Below are positions 19,113 through 27,400 of a stretch of DNA of 64,000 bases, one piece after another. The position numbers and the translations under genes are program-made. The notes under the pieces were generated by a model. That model was not told where the DNA came from and made no database searches. It was given only the letters and a program-made list of their open reading frames with translations. Position 1 is the first letter of the stretch; every line of letters begins with the position of its first letter. This DNA is from Candidatus Pelagibacter sp. HIMB1321 (lineage in GTDB: Bacteria; Pseudomonadota; Alphaproteobacteria; Pelagibacterales; Pelagibacteraceae): contig NZ_LT840186.1 of assembly GCF_900177485.1 (NCBI RefSeq), positions 310,001-374,000 on the forward strand, written 5' to 3'.

Positions 19113-20612
19113 GTGAACAAGGTTAGTATTCCTAAAATCACAATATATAATCTAATAAGTGATTTAATTAAAAAAGACAAAAAAAAAACTGTATTTGAAA
19201 TTGGAAATAAAAAAATAACTAGAGAAAAACTTTATCAGGATATTTTTAATACCCAAAATTATCTTACAAAATTAAAACTTAATGAAAAAGACACAGTTGT
19301 TTCAATGCTTGAAAATAGCTATGAACAAATACTTTTTTTTTTAGCAACATTATGTCTAGGTATTTCTTGGGTTCCATTAGGAAAAGATAGAAAAGGTGTT
19401 GGTCTTAAATATGTACTATCAATAACAAAACCTAGATTTATATTTATTAGGAAAGAAAAAAAAAATGATATTCCAAGAGAATATAAGAAGCAAACTTTCA
19501 TTATCAAAAAGAACTTAAAAATAAATAAAACAAAAGATTTTTTTAAAAATATTATTTTTAAAGGTAAAGTTAATACTATTTTATTTACATCAGGCACAAC
19601 AGGTCCTCCAAAAGGAGTTTTAGTTCATGATAAGATGCTTACTACATCTGCCTTAGCTACAGGAATAGCCTCTAAAACAAATAATAAAGATAGGTTTTTA
19701 CTCTGGGAGTCATTGCATCATATAGGAGGGATTGAAATTTTAATCTTATGCTTGATGAAAAAAAGTATTCTCGTCTTAATCAAAAAATTTTCTGCAAAGA
19801 AATTTTGGAAGCAGATCGTTAAATATAGAATAACAATAATTCATTACCTTGGAGGCATTTTAGATATTTTAATTAAACAACCAATATCAAAGTTTGATAA
19901 AGCACATAAAGTCAAACTAGCATTTGGTGCTGGTGCTAGAATTGAAACTTATAAAATATTTAAAGAAAGATTTAACATTCCTTTAGTGGAAGTTTATGGA
20001 ATGACTGAAGCATCTAGTTTTACTACTATAAATTTTAATAAAAAAATTGGCTCTATTGGAAAAGTACTGCCTTGGTTTAATGTTGAATTAAAAGATAAAA
20101 AAAAAGGTATTGGAGAAATTATTATAAAAGCAAAAGAAAAAGGATTGTTAACCAATGGATACTTTAAAGATAAAAAAGCAACCTCAGGACTGTTTTATAA
20201 AAATTTTCTATGTACTGGTGATCTTGGAAAATTTGATAATTTTAAGAACTTATATTACGTGGGTAGAAAAAAAGATGCTGTGAGAGTTAAAGGAGAAAAT
20301 ATTTCAGCTTGGGAAATAGAAACAACTCTAAATCAAAATAACAATATTTCTGAAAGTGCAGTGATGGCAACAAAAAGTAAAATTGGAGAGGATGATATTA
20401 TTGCTTTACTATTAACAAAAAGATCAATCAATCTTAGATCGATAGCAAATTATTTTTTTAAAAAATTTTCAAAAAATTATCAACCAAGATACTGGGGGGT
20501 TATTAAAAAATTTCCAAGAACCCCTACATTTCGAATAGATAAAAAAAATATAGAGATAAATAAAATTAAATTTTATGATTTTTTTGAAAAAAAATTTATT
20601 TCATTAAAATAA
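19113..20612 (+). CDS. AMP-binding acyl-CoA ligase
   Basis: 499 residues, GTG start six bases after the crotonase stop. The adenylation P-loop FTSGTTGPPKG lies near residues 157-167, with a VYGMTEAS block near 297-304, CTGDLGKFD, and a C-terminal hinge region (GRKKDAVRVKGENIS). It activates a carboxylate with ATP and joins it to CoA. It is very lysine-rich. CaiC- or DmdB-like roles are possible, but the substrate cannot be fixed. It converges on dmdA with a 32-bp gap. Confidence 0.85.
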   Translation: MNKVSIPKITIYNLISDLIKKDKKKTVFEIGNKKITREKLYQDIFNTQNYLTKLKLNEKDTVVSMLENSYEQILFFLATLCLGISWVPLGKDRKGVGLKYVLSITKPRFIFIRKEKKNDIPREYKKQTFIIKKNLKINKTKDFFKNIIFKGKVNTILFTSGTTGPPKGVLVHDKMLTTSALATGIASKTNNKDRFLLWESLHHIGGIEILILCLMKKSILVLIKKFSAKKFWKQIVKYRITIIHYLGGILDILIKQPISKFDKAHKVKLAFGAGARIETYKIFKERFNIPLVEVYGMTEASSFTTINFNKKIGSIGKVLPWFNVELKDKKKGIGEIIIKAKEKGLLTNGYFKDKKATSGLFYKNFLCTGDLGKFDNFKNLYYVGRKKDAVRVKGENISAWEIETTLNQNNNISESAVMATKSKIGEDDIIALLLTKRSINLRSIANYFFKKFSKNYQPRYWGVIKKFPRTPTFRIDKKNIEINKIKFYDFFEKKFISLK

Positions 20613-20644
20613 AATTTTTTAGATAAATTAATCTAATCTAAGAA

Positions 20645-21784
20645 TTATGAAGAAGCTATTTTTTTCTTAGGATCGTAAAAAGGTTTTTCAACAATTGTAC
20701 AATTAAATTTTTTGTCATCAGCAATAACTTCAAATTTATTACCAATTTCAGAATGATCGATATCAACCATTCCTAATGCGATATTTTTTTTAAGTCTTGG
20801 TGAATAAACTGCAGAACTAATTTTTCCAATTTGTTGATTGTCTTTTTTAATTATCCAAAAAGTTGTATTTGGTCCTTGAAGCGGTTCACAATTTAATTCT
20901 AAACCAACTTGTTTTCTTTTAATTCCATCTTGTTTGATTTTTTTAAGAGCCTCTTTACCAATAAAATTAGCTTCCATATCTAAATTAACTAATCGATCAA
21001 ATCCTAGCTCAAAAGGGTTAGTGTGAATATCAGCATCAGCGTGATAAGAAAGCATTCCTCCTTCAATTCTTCTAATAGTTGAAGTATGACCTGGCTGAAG
21101 GCCATGTTCTTTACCCACTTCCATTATTTTTTCATATAATTCATTTCCTCTTGATCCATCTCTTAAATAAATTTCATAACCAAGCTCACTTGACCAACCT
21201 GTCCTTGAAACTATTAAAGGTATTCCATCTAAATTATACTCTCTTAACCAATAATATTTAAGATCTCTAATACTATCACCGAATAATTTAACCATAATTT
21301 CACCTGAGGTTGGACCTTGTAATTGTAATGGAGAAACATCTGGCTCAGTAATTTTTACATCTAGACCTGAATTAATAGCAACGCCTTGAGCCCATAATAA
21401 AATATCACTATCAGCTAAAGATAACCAAAAATGATTTTCTGCTAATCTTAAAAGAACAGGATCATTTAAAATTCCACCGTCATTGTTAGTAATCAATACA
21501 TATTTGCATTGTCCAACTGAAAGTTTTGAAAGATCTCGTGGTGTTAGGAGTTGAGTAAATTTAAAAGCATCAGGTCCTGTAATTTCGACTTGTCGTTCAA
21601 CAGCCACATCGCAAAGAATTGCTTTTTCTATTAAGTTCCAAAAATTTTGTTCAGGATTGCCAAAATCTCTTGGAATATACATGTGATTATAGACAGAAAA
21701 ACCTGTTGCACCCCATTTAACAGTAGAATCGAAGTATGGAGATTTTCTAATTTGTGTTCCAAATCCAAAGTTTTTATTAGGCAT
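20645..21784 (-). CDS. dmdA: Dimethylsulfoniopropionate demethylase DmdA
   Basis: 379 residues of the GcvT fold. It transfers a methyl from DMSP to tetrahydrofolate, giving methylmercaptopropionate. The N-terminal segment (GFGTQIRKSPYFD, KWGATGFSVYNHMYIPRDFG) and TGWSSELGYE match SAR11-type DmdA as I remember it, distinguishing it from GcvT. The ATG at 21784 is preferred over a GTG at 21799 because an AGG lies about eight bases before it. It is single-copy and convergent with the acyl-CoA ligase gene. Confidence 0.92.
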   Translation of the reverse strand: MPNKNFGFGTQIRKSPYFDSTVKWGATGFSVYNHMYIPRDFGNPEQNFWNLIEKAILCDVAVERQVEITGPDAFKFTQLLTPRDLSKLSVGQCKYVLITNNDGGILNDPVLLRLAENHFWLSLADSDILLWAQGVAINSGLDVKITEPDVSPLQLQGPTSGEIMVKLFGDSIRDLKYYWLREYNLDGIPLIVSRTGWSSELGYEIYLRDGSRGNELYEKIMEVGKEHGLQPGHTSTIRRIEGGMLSYHADADIHTNPFELGFDRLVNLDMEANFIGKEALKKIKQDGIKRKQVGLELNCEPLQGPNTTFWIIKKDNQQIGKISSAVYSPRLKKNIALGMVDIDHSEIGNKFEVIADDKKFNCTIVEKPFYDPKKKIASS

Positions 21785-21832
21785 ACAAATACCTAACACA
21801 CGGGATATAAATTACAAAGAAATTCAAAGTTC

Positions 21833-21863
21833 TAAGATGACCCAGAGGGATTGGGTCATCTTA
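21833..21863 (-). terminator. Hairpin downstream of aceA, upstream of dmdA
   Basis: A perfect 12-bp inverted repeat (TAAGATGACCCA paired with 21852-21863) with a seven-base GAGGGAT loop sits 20 bases past the aceA stop and about 50 bases before the dmdA start, both read on the minus strand. It probably ends or attenuates aceA transcription and separates it from dmdA. The U-run on the minus strand is weak. Confidence 0.75.
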
Positions 21864-21882
21864 AATTATCTAAAGAGGAAAT

Positions 21883-23157
21883 TTAGAATTGTTCAGATTC
21901 CGTTGAGCCAGCCATTGCTGTTGTTGAGCTTTTACCAGCACTTATAGTATTGGAAACAGCATCAAAATAAGAAGTACCAACCTCTCTTTGATGTTTAACA
22001 CTCGTGTATCCGTCTTTTTCTCTAGCAAATTCTTGCTGCTGAATTCTTGAGTAAGCAGTCATGCCCTCTGTTTTATATTTTTCTGCAAGTTCAAATATTG
22101 CAATGTTTTGAGTATGAAACCCTGCAAGAGTAATAAATTGGAACTTATAACCCATTTTACTTATCTCTTGCTGAAAAGTTGCTATCTCACTATCTGATAA
22201 ATGCTTTTTCCAATTAAAAGACGGTGAACAATTGTAAGCTAACAATTTTCCAGGAAATTTTTCATGTATTGCATCTGCAAATCTCTTAGCTTCTTCTAAG
22301 TTTGGAGTTGCTGTTTCACACCAAATTAAATCAGAGTAAGGTGCATAAGCTAAACCTCTTGAAATTGCTTGTTCAATGCCTGGTTTAACATAGTAAAAAC
22401 CTTCTGGTGATCTTTCGCCAGTTAAAAAAGGTTTATCATTTTCATCAAAATCATTTGTTATCAATTTTGCAGCATTCGCATCTGTTCTTGCTAAAATTAT
22501 AAGTGGAACATCAGCTATATCTGCTGCTAATCTCGCAGCTTTTAAATTTTTAATCATAGTTCCAGTAGGGACTAAAACTTTTCCACCCATATGGCCACAT
22601 TTTTTCTCACTAGCTAGTTGATCTTCGAAGTGTACACCCGCAGCACCTGCTTTTATAAATTTTTTAGCAAGTTCAAAAACATTCAATGGACCACCAAATC
22701 CTGCTTCACCATCTGCAATAATTGGAAGCATATAGTCAACTTTATTTTCTTCTTTCATATCCCCATCTTGAATTTCCATATGTTGAATTTGATCTGCTCT
22801 AATAAGCGCATTATTCATAGACTCAACTAATTTTGGTGCACTATCATAAGGATATAATGATTGATCAGGGTACATTTCCCCAGCACTATTCGCATCTGCT
22901 GCTACTTGCCAACCACTTAAGTAGATAGCTTTTAATCCTGCTTTTGCATGTTGAACTGCATGGTTTCCAGATAAAGAACCAAGCGTATTAATATAAGGCT
23001 CAGAATTCAATAAATTCCATAGTTTCTGTGATTGCTGCTTACAAATAGAATATTCAATTTTTAAAGATCCTCTAAGCCTTTCAACTTCATTTTCTTTGTA
23101 GTCTCTTTTAATTCCAGCAAATCTTTTTAAATCATATGAAATGTTCTCAGCACTCAT
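21883..23157 (-). CDS. aceA: Isocitrate lyase AceA
   Basis: 424 residues. It cleaves isocitrate to glyoxylate and succinate in the glyoxylate bypass, needed when growing on acetyl-CoA-yielding substrates, including those produced by Xsc and Pta. The active-site loop KKCGHMGGK is present near residues 183-191. A RamB/ScfR-type regulator is encoded divergently upstream with repeated operator-like motifs, and a 53-residue ORF lies between them. Confidence 0.95.
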   Translation of the reverse strand: MSAENISYDLKRFAGIKRDYKENEVERLRGSLKIEYSICKQQSQKLWNLLNSEPYINTLGSLSGNHAVQHAKAGLKAIYLSGWQVAADANSAGEMYPDQSLYPYDSAPKLVESMNNALIRADQIQHMEIQDGDMKEENKVDYMLPIIADGEAGFGGPLNVFELAKKFIKAGAAGVHFEDQLASEKKCGHMGGKVLVPTGTMIKNLKAARLAADIADVPLIILARTDANAAKLITNDFDENDKPFLTGERSPEGFYYVKPGIEQAISRGLAYAPYSDLIWCETATPNLEEAKRFADAIHEKFPGKLLAYNCSPSFNWKKHLSDSEIATFQQEISKMGYKFQFITLAGFHTQNIAIFELAEKYKTEGMTAYSRIQQQEFAREKDGYTSVKHQREVGTSYFDAVSNTISAGKSSTTAMAGSTESEQF

Positions 23158-23204
23158 TAATTATGTCCTATCTGTAAATTTTAAAATAAAGCTATGATGA
23201 TGAA

Positions 23205-23366
23205 TTAATTGTTTTCAGTGTTTTCTGAAGCAATTTCTTTCATTCCACTAGATCCCCAGTCACAATGATCATCTCTCATATAAATTCCTCTTTCTTTATA
23301 TTGCTTATGATCTTCTAAACTGATGATTTGAGCTTTATTTTCATTATTATTATTGTTTTTTGTCAT
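23205..23366 (-). CDS. Small ORF (53 residues) upstream of aceA
   Basis: ATG at 23366 (minus strand), TAA at 23205-23207. The product starts MTKNNNNNENK, then has a charged middle (ISLEDHKQYKERGIYMRDDH) and CDWGSSGMKE. It is polar, with no membrane segment. It lies 47 bp upstream of aceA on the same strand, between aceA and the operator array, so it is probably the first cistron of the aceA transcript. I do not recognise the family. The upstream Shine-Dalgarno is weak. Confidence 0.6.
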   Translation of the reverse strand: MTKNNNNNENKAQIISLEDHKQYKERGIYMRDDHCDWGSSGMKEIASENTENN

Positions 23367-23379
23367 GTAAATCTTATAA

Positions 23380-23469
23380 TTTACAAAATTTACTAAATCT
23401 ACAAAATTCTCTAAAAAGCTTGTAAAACAAAGTAATTTTTTGTAAAATTAAATTTACAAAATTTACAAA
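23380..23469. promoter_or_regulatory. Operator array of TTTACAAA/TTTGTAAA repeats between aceA and its regulator gene
   Basis: TTTACAAA occurs at 23380-23387, 23453-23460 and 23462-23469, TTTGTAAA at 23439-23446, and near matches at 23398-23405 (TCTACAAA) and 23419-23426 (CTTGTAAA). 23439-23460 is a palindrome with a six-base centre. The array fills the divergent promoter region, so it is the likely binding site of the RamB/ScfR-like regulator, controlling aceA and itself. Confidence 0.7.
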
Positions 23470-23477
23470 TAGAAAAT

Positions 23478-24905
23478 ATGAGTCAATTTAATTTAAAAAT
23501 AGGACCTAAAATCAAAGCTTTTAGAAGACAACTAGGATTGCAGGCTAACAAGTTAGCCGAGGATTTAAGTATCTCACCTAGTTATTTAAATTTAATAGAA
23601 GCTGGTAAAAGAAAAATTGATGGAGATCTTTTATTAAAGATTTGTGAAAGACTTAATATAGATCTTTCTCATTTAAATGCAAAATCTGATGTAAATTTAG
23701 AAAACACTATCTCTGAAATTTTAGATGATAAATTATTTGAAGATTTAGATATTTTAGGACCAGAGGTAAAAGATCTAGTTAGCACTAATCCAAAAATTGG
23801 AAAAGCAATTGTTAGACTGGGAGACATTTTAAAAAAGAAAGATCATGAACTGATTAATAAAATTGAAAAGATATCTGGTAAAATAGTTGATAATAGAAAA
23901 AACTCTTTTCCTGGTGAAGTAATTTCAGATTTTCTACAAGAACAAAAAAATTATTTTCCAAAATTAGAAGAGTTCGCTAATAAAGTTTTTGATAAAGTGC
24001 AAAAAAATAATCGAACTAGATATGTTGCTTTATGTGATTATCTTAAATCTGAGTATTCAATAATTGTAAAAGATATTATCCCTGAAGATAATAAACCATT
24101 TTCAAAAATATATGATAAACAAAAAAAAGAACTTTTATTGAGTGATTATAGTTCACTAGAAACTAAAAAATTACATGCTGCAGCCCAAATAGCTCAGATG
24201 GGTGCAATGAAAGAAATTGATTTTTATCTCTCTAAATTTATTTTTCCATCAGATGAGTCAAAAAATTTAACAAAGGTTGCTTTACTTAATTATTGTGGAG
24301 CGGCAATTCTAATGCCATACAAACCTTTTCATACAGAGTGTAAAAAGCTAAAATATGATTTAGAGTTACTTCAAAATACCTTTGCAACATCTTTTGAACA
24401 AGTTGCACATAGGGTAACTTGCTTACAGGATCCAAAATTACCTGGGATTCCATTTCACATGTTAAGAGTTGATATGGCTGGTAATATTTCTAAAAGATTT
24501 TCTTTATCAGGTATTGAAATTCCAAGATATGGTGGTGCCTGTCCAAGATGGAATGTTTATTCTGCCTTTACTAGACCTGGGGTAATGCAAGTTGCTGTCA
24601 GTAAAATGACTAATGGTGAAAAATATGTTTGTATTGCAAGGACAGTAGAGAAAGGCATAGGTAGATTTGGAAAAACTAAAAGTATTCTGTCTATAGGTTT
24701 AGGTTGTGAAGCTAAATACGCTAAAGATTTTGTTTACACTCAAAATATAGATACGAATAGCAAGTCTTCAGAAATACCAATAGGTGTCTCTTGTCGAACA
24801 TGTGACAGACTAGATTGTTCACAAAGGGCTTTTCCACCATTGCATAAAAAATTCGATGTAGATATAAACACTAGAGGTGTTTCAATTTATGTTACTGATC
24901 ATTAA
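23478..24905 (+). CDS. RamB/ScfR-type transcriptional regulator (XRE family, short-chain acyl-CoA responsive)
   Basis: 475 residues. The N-terminal helix-turn-helix (about 8-65, with ISPSYLNLIEAGKR) is XRE-type. The middle is an ImmA/IrrE-like region, and the C-terminal domain has the cysteine signature CRTCDRLDCSQRAFPP near residues 438-453, as in RamB and ScfR regulators of acetate and propionate metabolism. It is divergent from aceA, with the operator array in between, so it probably senses an acyl-CoA and controls the glyoxylate bypass. Confidence 0.88.
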   Translation: MSQFNLKIGPKIKAFRRQLGLQANKLAEDLSISPSYLNLIEAGKRKIDGDLLLKICERLNIDLSHLNAKSDVNLENTISEILDDKLFEDLDILGPEVKDLVSTNPKIGKAIVRLGDILKKKDHELINKIEKISGKIVDNRKNSFPGEVISDFLQEQKNYFPKLEEFANKVFDKVQKNNRTRYVALCDYLKSEYSIIVKDIIPEDNKPFSKIYDKQKKELLLSDYSSLETKKLHAAAQIAQMGAMKEIDFYLSKFIFPSDESKNLTKVALLNYCGAAILMPYKPFHTECKKLKYDLELLQNTFATSFEQVAHRVTCLQDPKLPGIPFHMLRVDMAGNISKRFSLSGIEIPRYGGACPRWNVYSAFTRPGVMQVAVSKMTNGEKYVCIARTVEKGIGRFGKTKSILSIGLGCEAKYAKDFVYTQNIDTNSKSSEIPIGVSCRTCDRLDCSQRAFPPLHKKFDVDINTRGVSIYVTDH

Positions 24906-25070
24906 ATGATAAAATTTATTATTCCAGCAGTTCTTGTTTTTTTAATAGTTTTATTTTGGGAAAAAATTAACGATTTTATTTATGAAAGATTTAAAATTAG
25001 AATTAACTATATCTTTGCGTCAATTATAGGCTTTATTTTACTTATTATTTTAACACTATTATATTTCTAA
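24906..25070 (+). CDS. Small two-helix membrane protein
   Basis: 54 residues from an ATG placed directly after the regulator stop (TAA-ATG) to the TAA at 25068. It has two hydrophobic segments (about 3-18 and 36-53) separated by a short charged loop (EKINDFIYERFKIRIN). Direct abutment suggests co-translation with the regulator. No family recognised. Confidence 0.65.
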   Translation: MIKFIIPAVLVFLIVLFWEKINDFIYERFKIRINYIFASIIGFILLIILTLLYF

Positions 25071-25106
25071 AATCTAAGTACTACAGGCTAGAAATCCAAA
25101 TTATCC

Positions 25107-25376
25107 ATGATCAATATTAATAATATACAGTATCAATTATCTGAAACAGATGGTGTTTTTACTCTCAAAAATAAGAATACAACACTAGGATTTGTGCGTT
25201 TTGATGACAAAGGAGAAGTGGAATACATTTTCGTAAATCCAATATTTAGAAAACAAGGTATTGCAAAAAAATTATTAAAACTTGTTAGAGAAAAGACAGG
25301 TAAAAAATTAGTTTTACAAGAACCTATTAGTCCACTTGGATCAAAGTTATTAAGATCTATTGAAAAATGGAATTAA
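25107..25376 (+). CDS. Small GNAT-type N-acetyltransferase
   Basis: 89 residues. The central block VEYIFVNPIFRKQGIAKKLLK has the RxxGxA acetyl-CoA pyrophosphate loop of GNAT enzymes. It is shorter than most GNAT proteins and resembles minimal single-domain members. The substrate is unknown. Its end overlaps the downstream TauE-like gene by ten bases. Confidence 0.7.
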   Translation: MININNIQYQLSETDGVFTLKNKNTTLGFVRFDDKGEVEYIFVNPIFRKQGIAKKLLKLVREKTGKKLVLQEPISPLGSKLLRSIEKWN

Positions 25377-26116
25377 ATTTCCTTTTTTTTATAACTGTAA
25401 TTCCTGCAATTATTTTATATGGAATAGCCAAATCTGGTCTTGGTGGATCCATGACATTAATTTCAATTCCATTAATGACAATAGTGATGTCACTGAATGA
25501 GGCATTAGGAATTGTTCTTCCAATTTTGATATTTTCTGACTTTATTGCAACTTATAAATATAGAAAAGAATTTGATCTATCCACATTAAAACTAATGGTT
25601 CCTTTTGCTGCAATTGGAGTGGTGATTGGATCTTTAACATTTTCTTATTTTTCCGAAGAATTATTAAAACTTATAATTGGTTTGATGGGTTTTCTATTTG
25701 CAGGTCATTATTTTTTCTTAAAAAAAGACAAAGAAGCTAAATCAGAAAAAAATTTTCTTAAAGGTGGAATTTGTTCAACAATTTCAGGTTTTACAAGTTT
25801 TTGCGTTCATGCTGGAGGAACACCTCTCAGTATTTATTTACTTCCTTTAAGATTAAAAAAAGAAATTTATGTAGGAACTAGAATAATATTTTTTACTTTT
25901 ATGAATCTAATAAAACTTCCTCTTTATATAAATTTATCTATGACAAATTTTGTGACATTTAAACAGTCAGTAGTTTTATTTCCAGTAGCTTTTATAGGAA
26001 TACTTATAGGCTATAAACTTCTTAAGATAATTGATGAAAAAATTTTTTATAATATTCTTTATGCTTTGATACTTGTTTCAAGCACAAAATTGATTTTTGA
26101 TTTTGTTAGTCTTTAG
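25367..26116 (+). CDS. TauE/SafE-family membrane protein
   Basis: 249 residues with about eight hydrophobic helices. The first repeat contains KSGLGGSMTLISIPLM and the second SFCVHAGGTPLSIYLLP, the paired glycine-rich signatures of the TauE/SafE family. It may export an anion such as sulfite. Its neighbours are not sulfur genes. It overlaps the convergent psiE-like gene by 11 bases. Confidence 0.8.
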   Translation: MELNFLFFITVIPAIILYGIAKSGLGGSMTLISIPLMTIVMSLNEALGIVLPILIFSDFIATYKYRKEFDLSTLKLMVPFAAIGVVIGSLTFSYFSEELLKLIIGLMGFLFAGHYFFLKKDKEAKSEKNFLKGGICSTISGFTSFCVHAGGTPLSIYLLPLRLKKEIYVGTRIIFFTFMNLIKLPLYINLSMTNFVTFKQSVVLFPVAFIGILIGYKLLKIIDEKIFYNILYALILVSSTKLIFDFVSL

Positions 26117-26486
26117 GTTTTAACCCAAATTTTTTACTATGTCTTAATCGCATTACTACTATTGCAATAGCAATTAATAATATAGCTGTCGACTCGTAAA
26201 CTAGAGCAGATGGATTCATTTCTTTACCTTGAAGAATGATAAATCTTGATAAAGCAGTTATTGCTATTAACAAAGGTAATGTAATACTAATTGATTGCTG
26301 TTCCCAAAATACTCTTACCATTGCCATTACTTCCAAATATAGAAACATTAATAGAAGATCTGCTAAAGTAACTGTCTTTAATTGATACATGTTATAAATT
26401 TCTAAAAATACAGCAACGACTGTACTAATTAAAATAATTATTAATAAGCCAGATTGTAAATTTTTAATTAAATCTTTCAAAATCAA
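26106..26486 (-). CDS. PsiE-family (phosphate-starvation-inducible) membrane protein
   Basis: 126 residues with four hydrophobic helices. The LADLLLMFLYLEVMAMVR and ALSRFIILQGKE segments match the PsiE family. Function is unknown; the family name comes from phosphate-starvation induction in E. coli. The start overlaps the end of the upstream membrane-protein gene by four bases. Confidence 0.8.
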   Translation of the reverse strand: MILKDLIKNLQSGLLIIILISTVVAVFLEIYNMYQLKTVTLADLLLMFLYLEVMAMVRVFWEQQSISITLPLLIAITALSRFIILQGKEMNPSALVYESTAILLIAIAIVVMRLRHSKKFGLKPKD

Positions 26487-26938
26487 TTCTTTTTCTTAGT
26501 GAATGGTAACCATTTTTCTGCAGGCGATTTATCTGGACCATCATATTTAATATCATATGAATTCGTTGAATTTAAAACCTCTATTCCTTTTGAAAAGACA
26601 AACATAAAAACTACTACAAAAAAAATAGCCATTATTTTAAAAGGATCAAAGTTTTTGGTTTTAAAAACACTAGCAGAACTTTGTTCTGCCCGGTGAAACT
26701 GTTTAAAAGTCATGTAAACAGCAAATATTAAACCAACGTGGGCTATATAAAGGCCAGCCCAACCAAATGCAAAAGTCGTATATGAAAAGATGTAAAGACT
26801 AAAAACAGTTGTCCAAATAAAGCTTAAAACTAATAAAATTTGCAATCTAACAGACCTTGGTAATGCTCTTAAATCGTTTTTACTATCATCAAAGAGAATA
26901 TTCGCACTCTCTTTCATCCAATTTTTTAAACCATCCAT
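26483..26938 (-). CDS. Membrane protein of unknown function
   Basis: 151 residues with three hydrophobic segments (about 33-52, 58-78 and 104-123), a charged N-terminus and a polar C-terminal tail (SPAEKWLPFTKKKN). I do not recognise it. It overlaps psiE by four bases, so the two are probably made together. It is divergent from the carbonic anhydrase-like gene with a 45-bp gap. Confidence 0.65.
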   Translation of the reverse strand: MDGLKNWMKESANILFDDSKNDLRALPRSVRLQILLVLSFIWTTVFSLYIFSYTTFAFGWAGLYIAHVGLIFAVYMTFKQFHRAEQSSASVFKTKNFDPFKIMAIFFVVVFMFVFSKGIEVLNSTNSYDIKYDGPDKSPAEKWLPFTKKKN

Positions 26939-26983
26939 AAATAGATTCTACCAAAAACTGAATTTATTGATACCATTTATTTA

Positions 26984-27400
26984 ATGAACAAAAAATTTAA
27001 AGCAATGGTTCTTTCTTGTATGGATCCAAGGTTTCAACCTAAAATATTTAATTTTCTTAAAAAAAGAAAGTTAACTGGAAAATACAGTGCCTTTACTATA
27101 GCAGGTGCTGCAGTAGGGGTAACACACACTAAATTTAAAAAATGGCATAATGTGTTTTTTGATAATTTATCAGCTTCGATACAATTACATAAAATTGAAA
27201 AGTTAATAGTTATAAATCATCAAGATTGTGGTGCTGCTAAAATTGCAAATTCTAAAAAAAAATTTAACAATAAAGTTGAAACAGATATTCACAAAGTTTC
27301 ATTTAAGAAATTAAAATCAAATTTAAGAAAAAAATTTCCAAAGTTAAAAGTTGAATTTAATGTGATGGCATTAAATAATTCTATTAAAAAATTTAAGTAA
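26984..27400 (+). CDS. Short beta-carbonic anhydrase-like protein
   Basis: 138 residues. Zinc-site motifs SCMDPR (Cys12, Asp14, Arg16) and NHQDCGA are those of beta-class carbonic anhydrases, but the protein is much shorter than the usual 200 or so residues and lacks the dimer-forming C-terminal helices. It may be a minimal enzyme or a relative with another role. It converges on ybbP with no gap. Confidence 0.7.
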   Translation: MNKKFKAMVLSCMDPRFQPKIFNFLKKRKLTGKYSAFTIAGAAVGVTHTKFKKWHNVFFDNLSASIQLHKIEKLIVINHQDCGAAKIANSKKKFNNKVETDIHKVSFKKLKSNLRKKFPKLKVEFNVMALNNSIKKFK

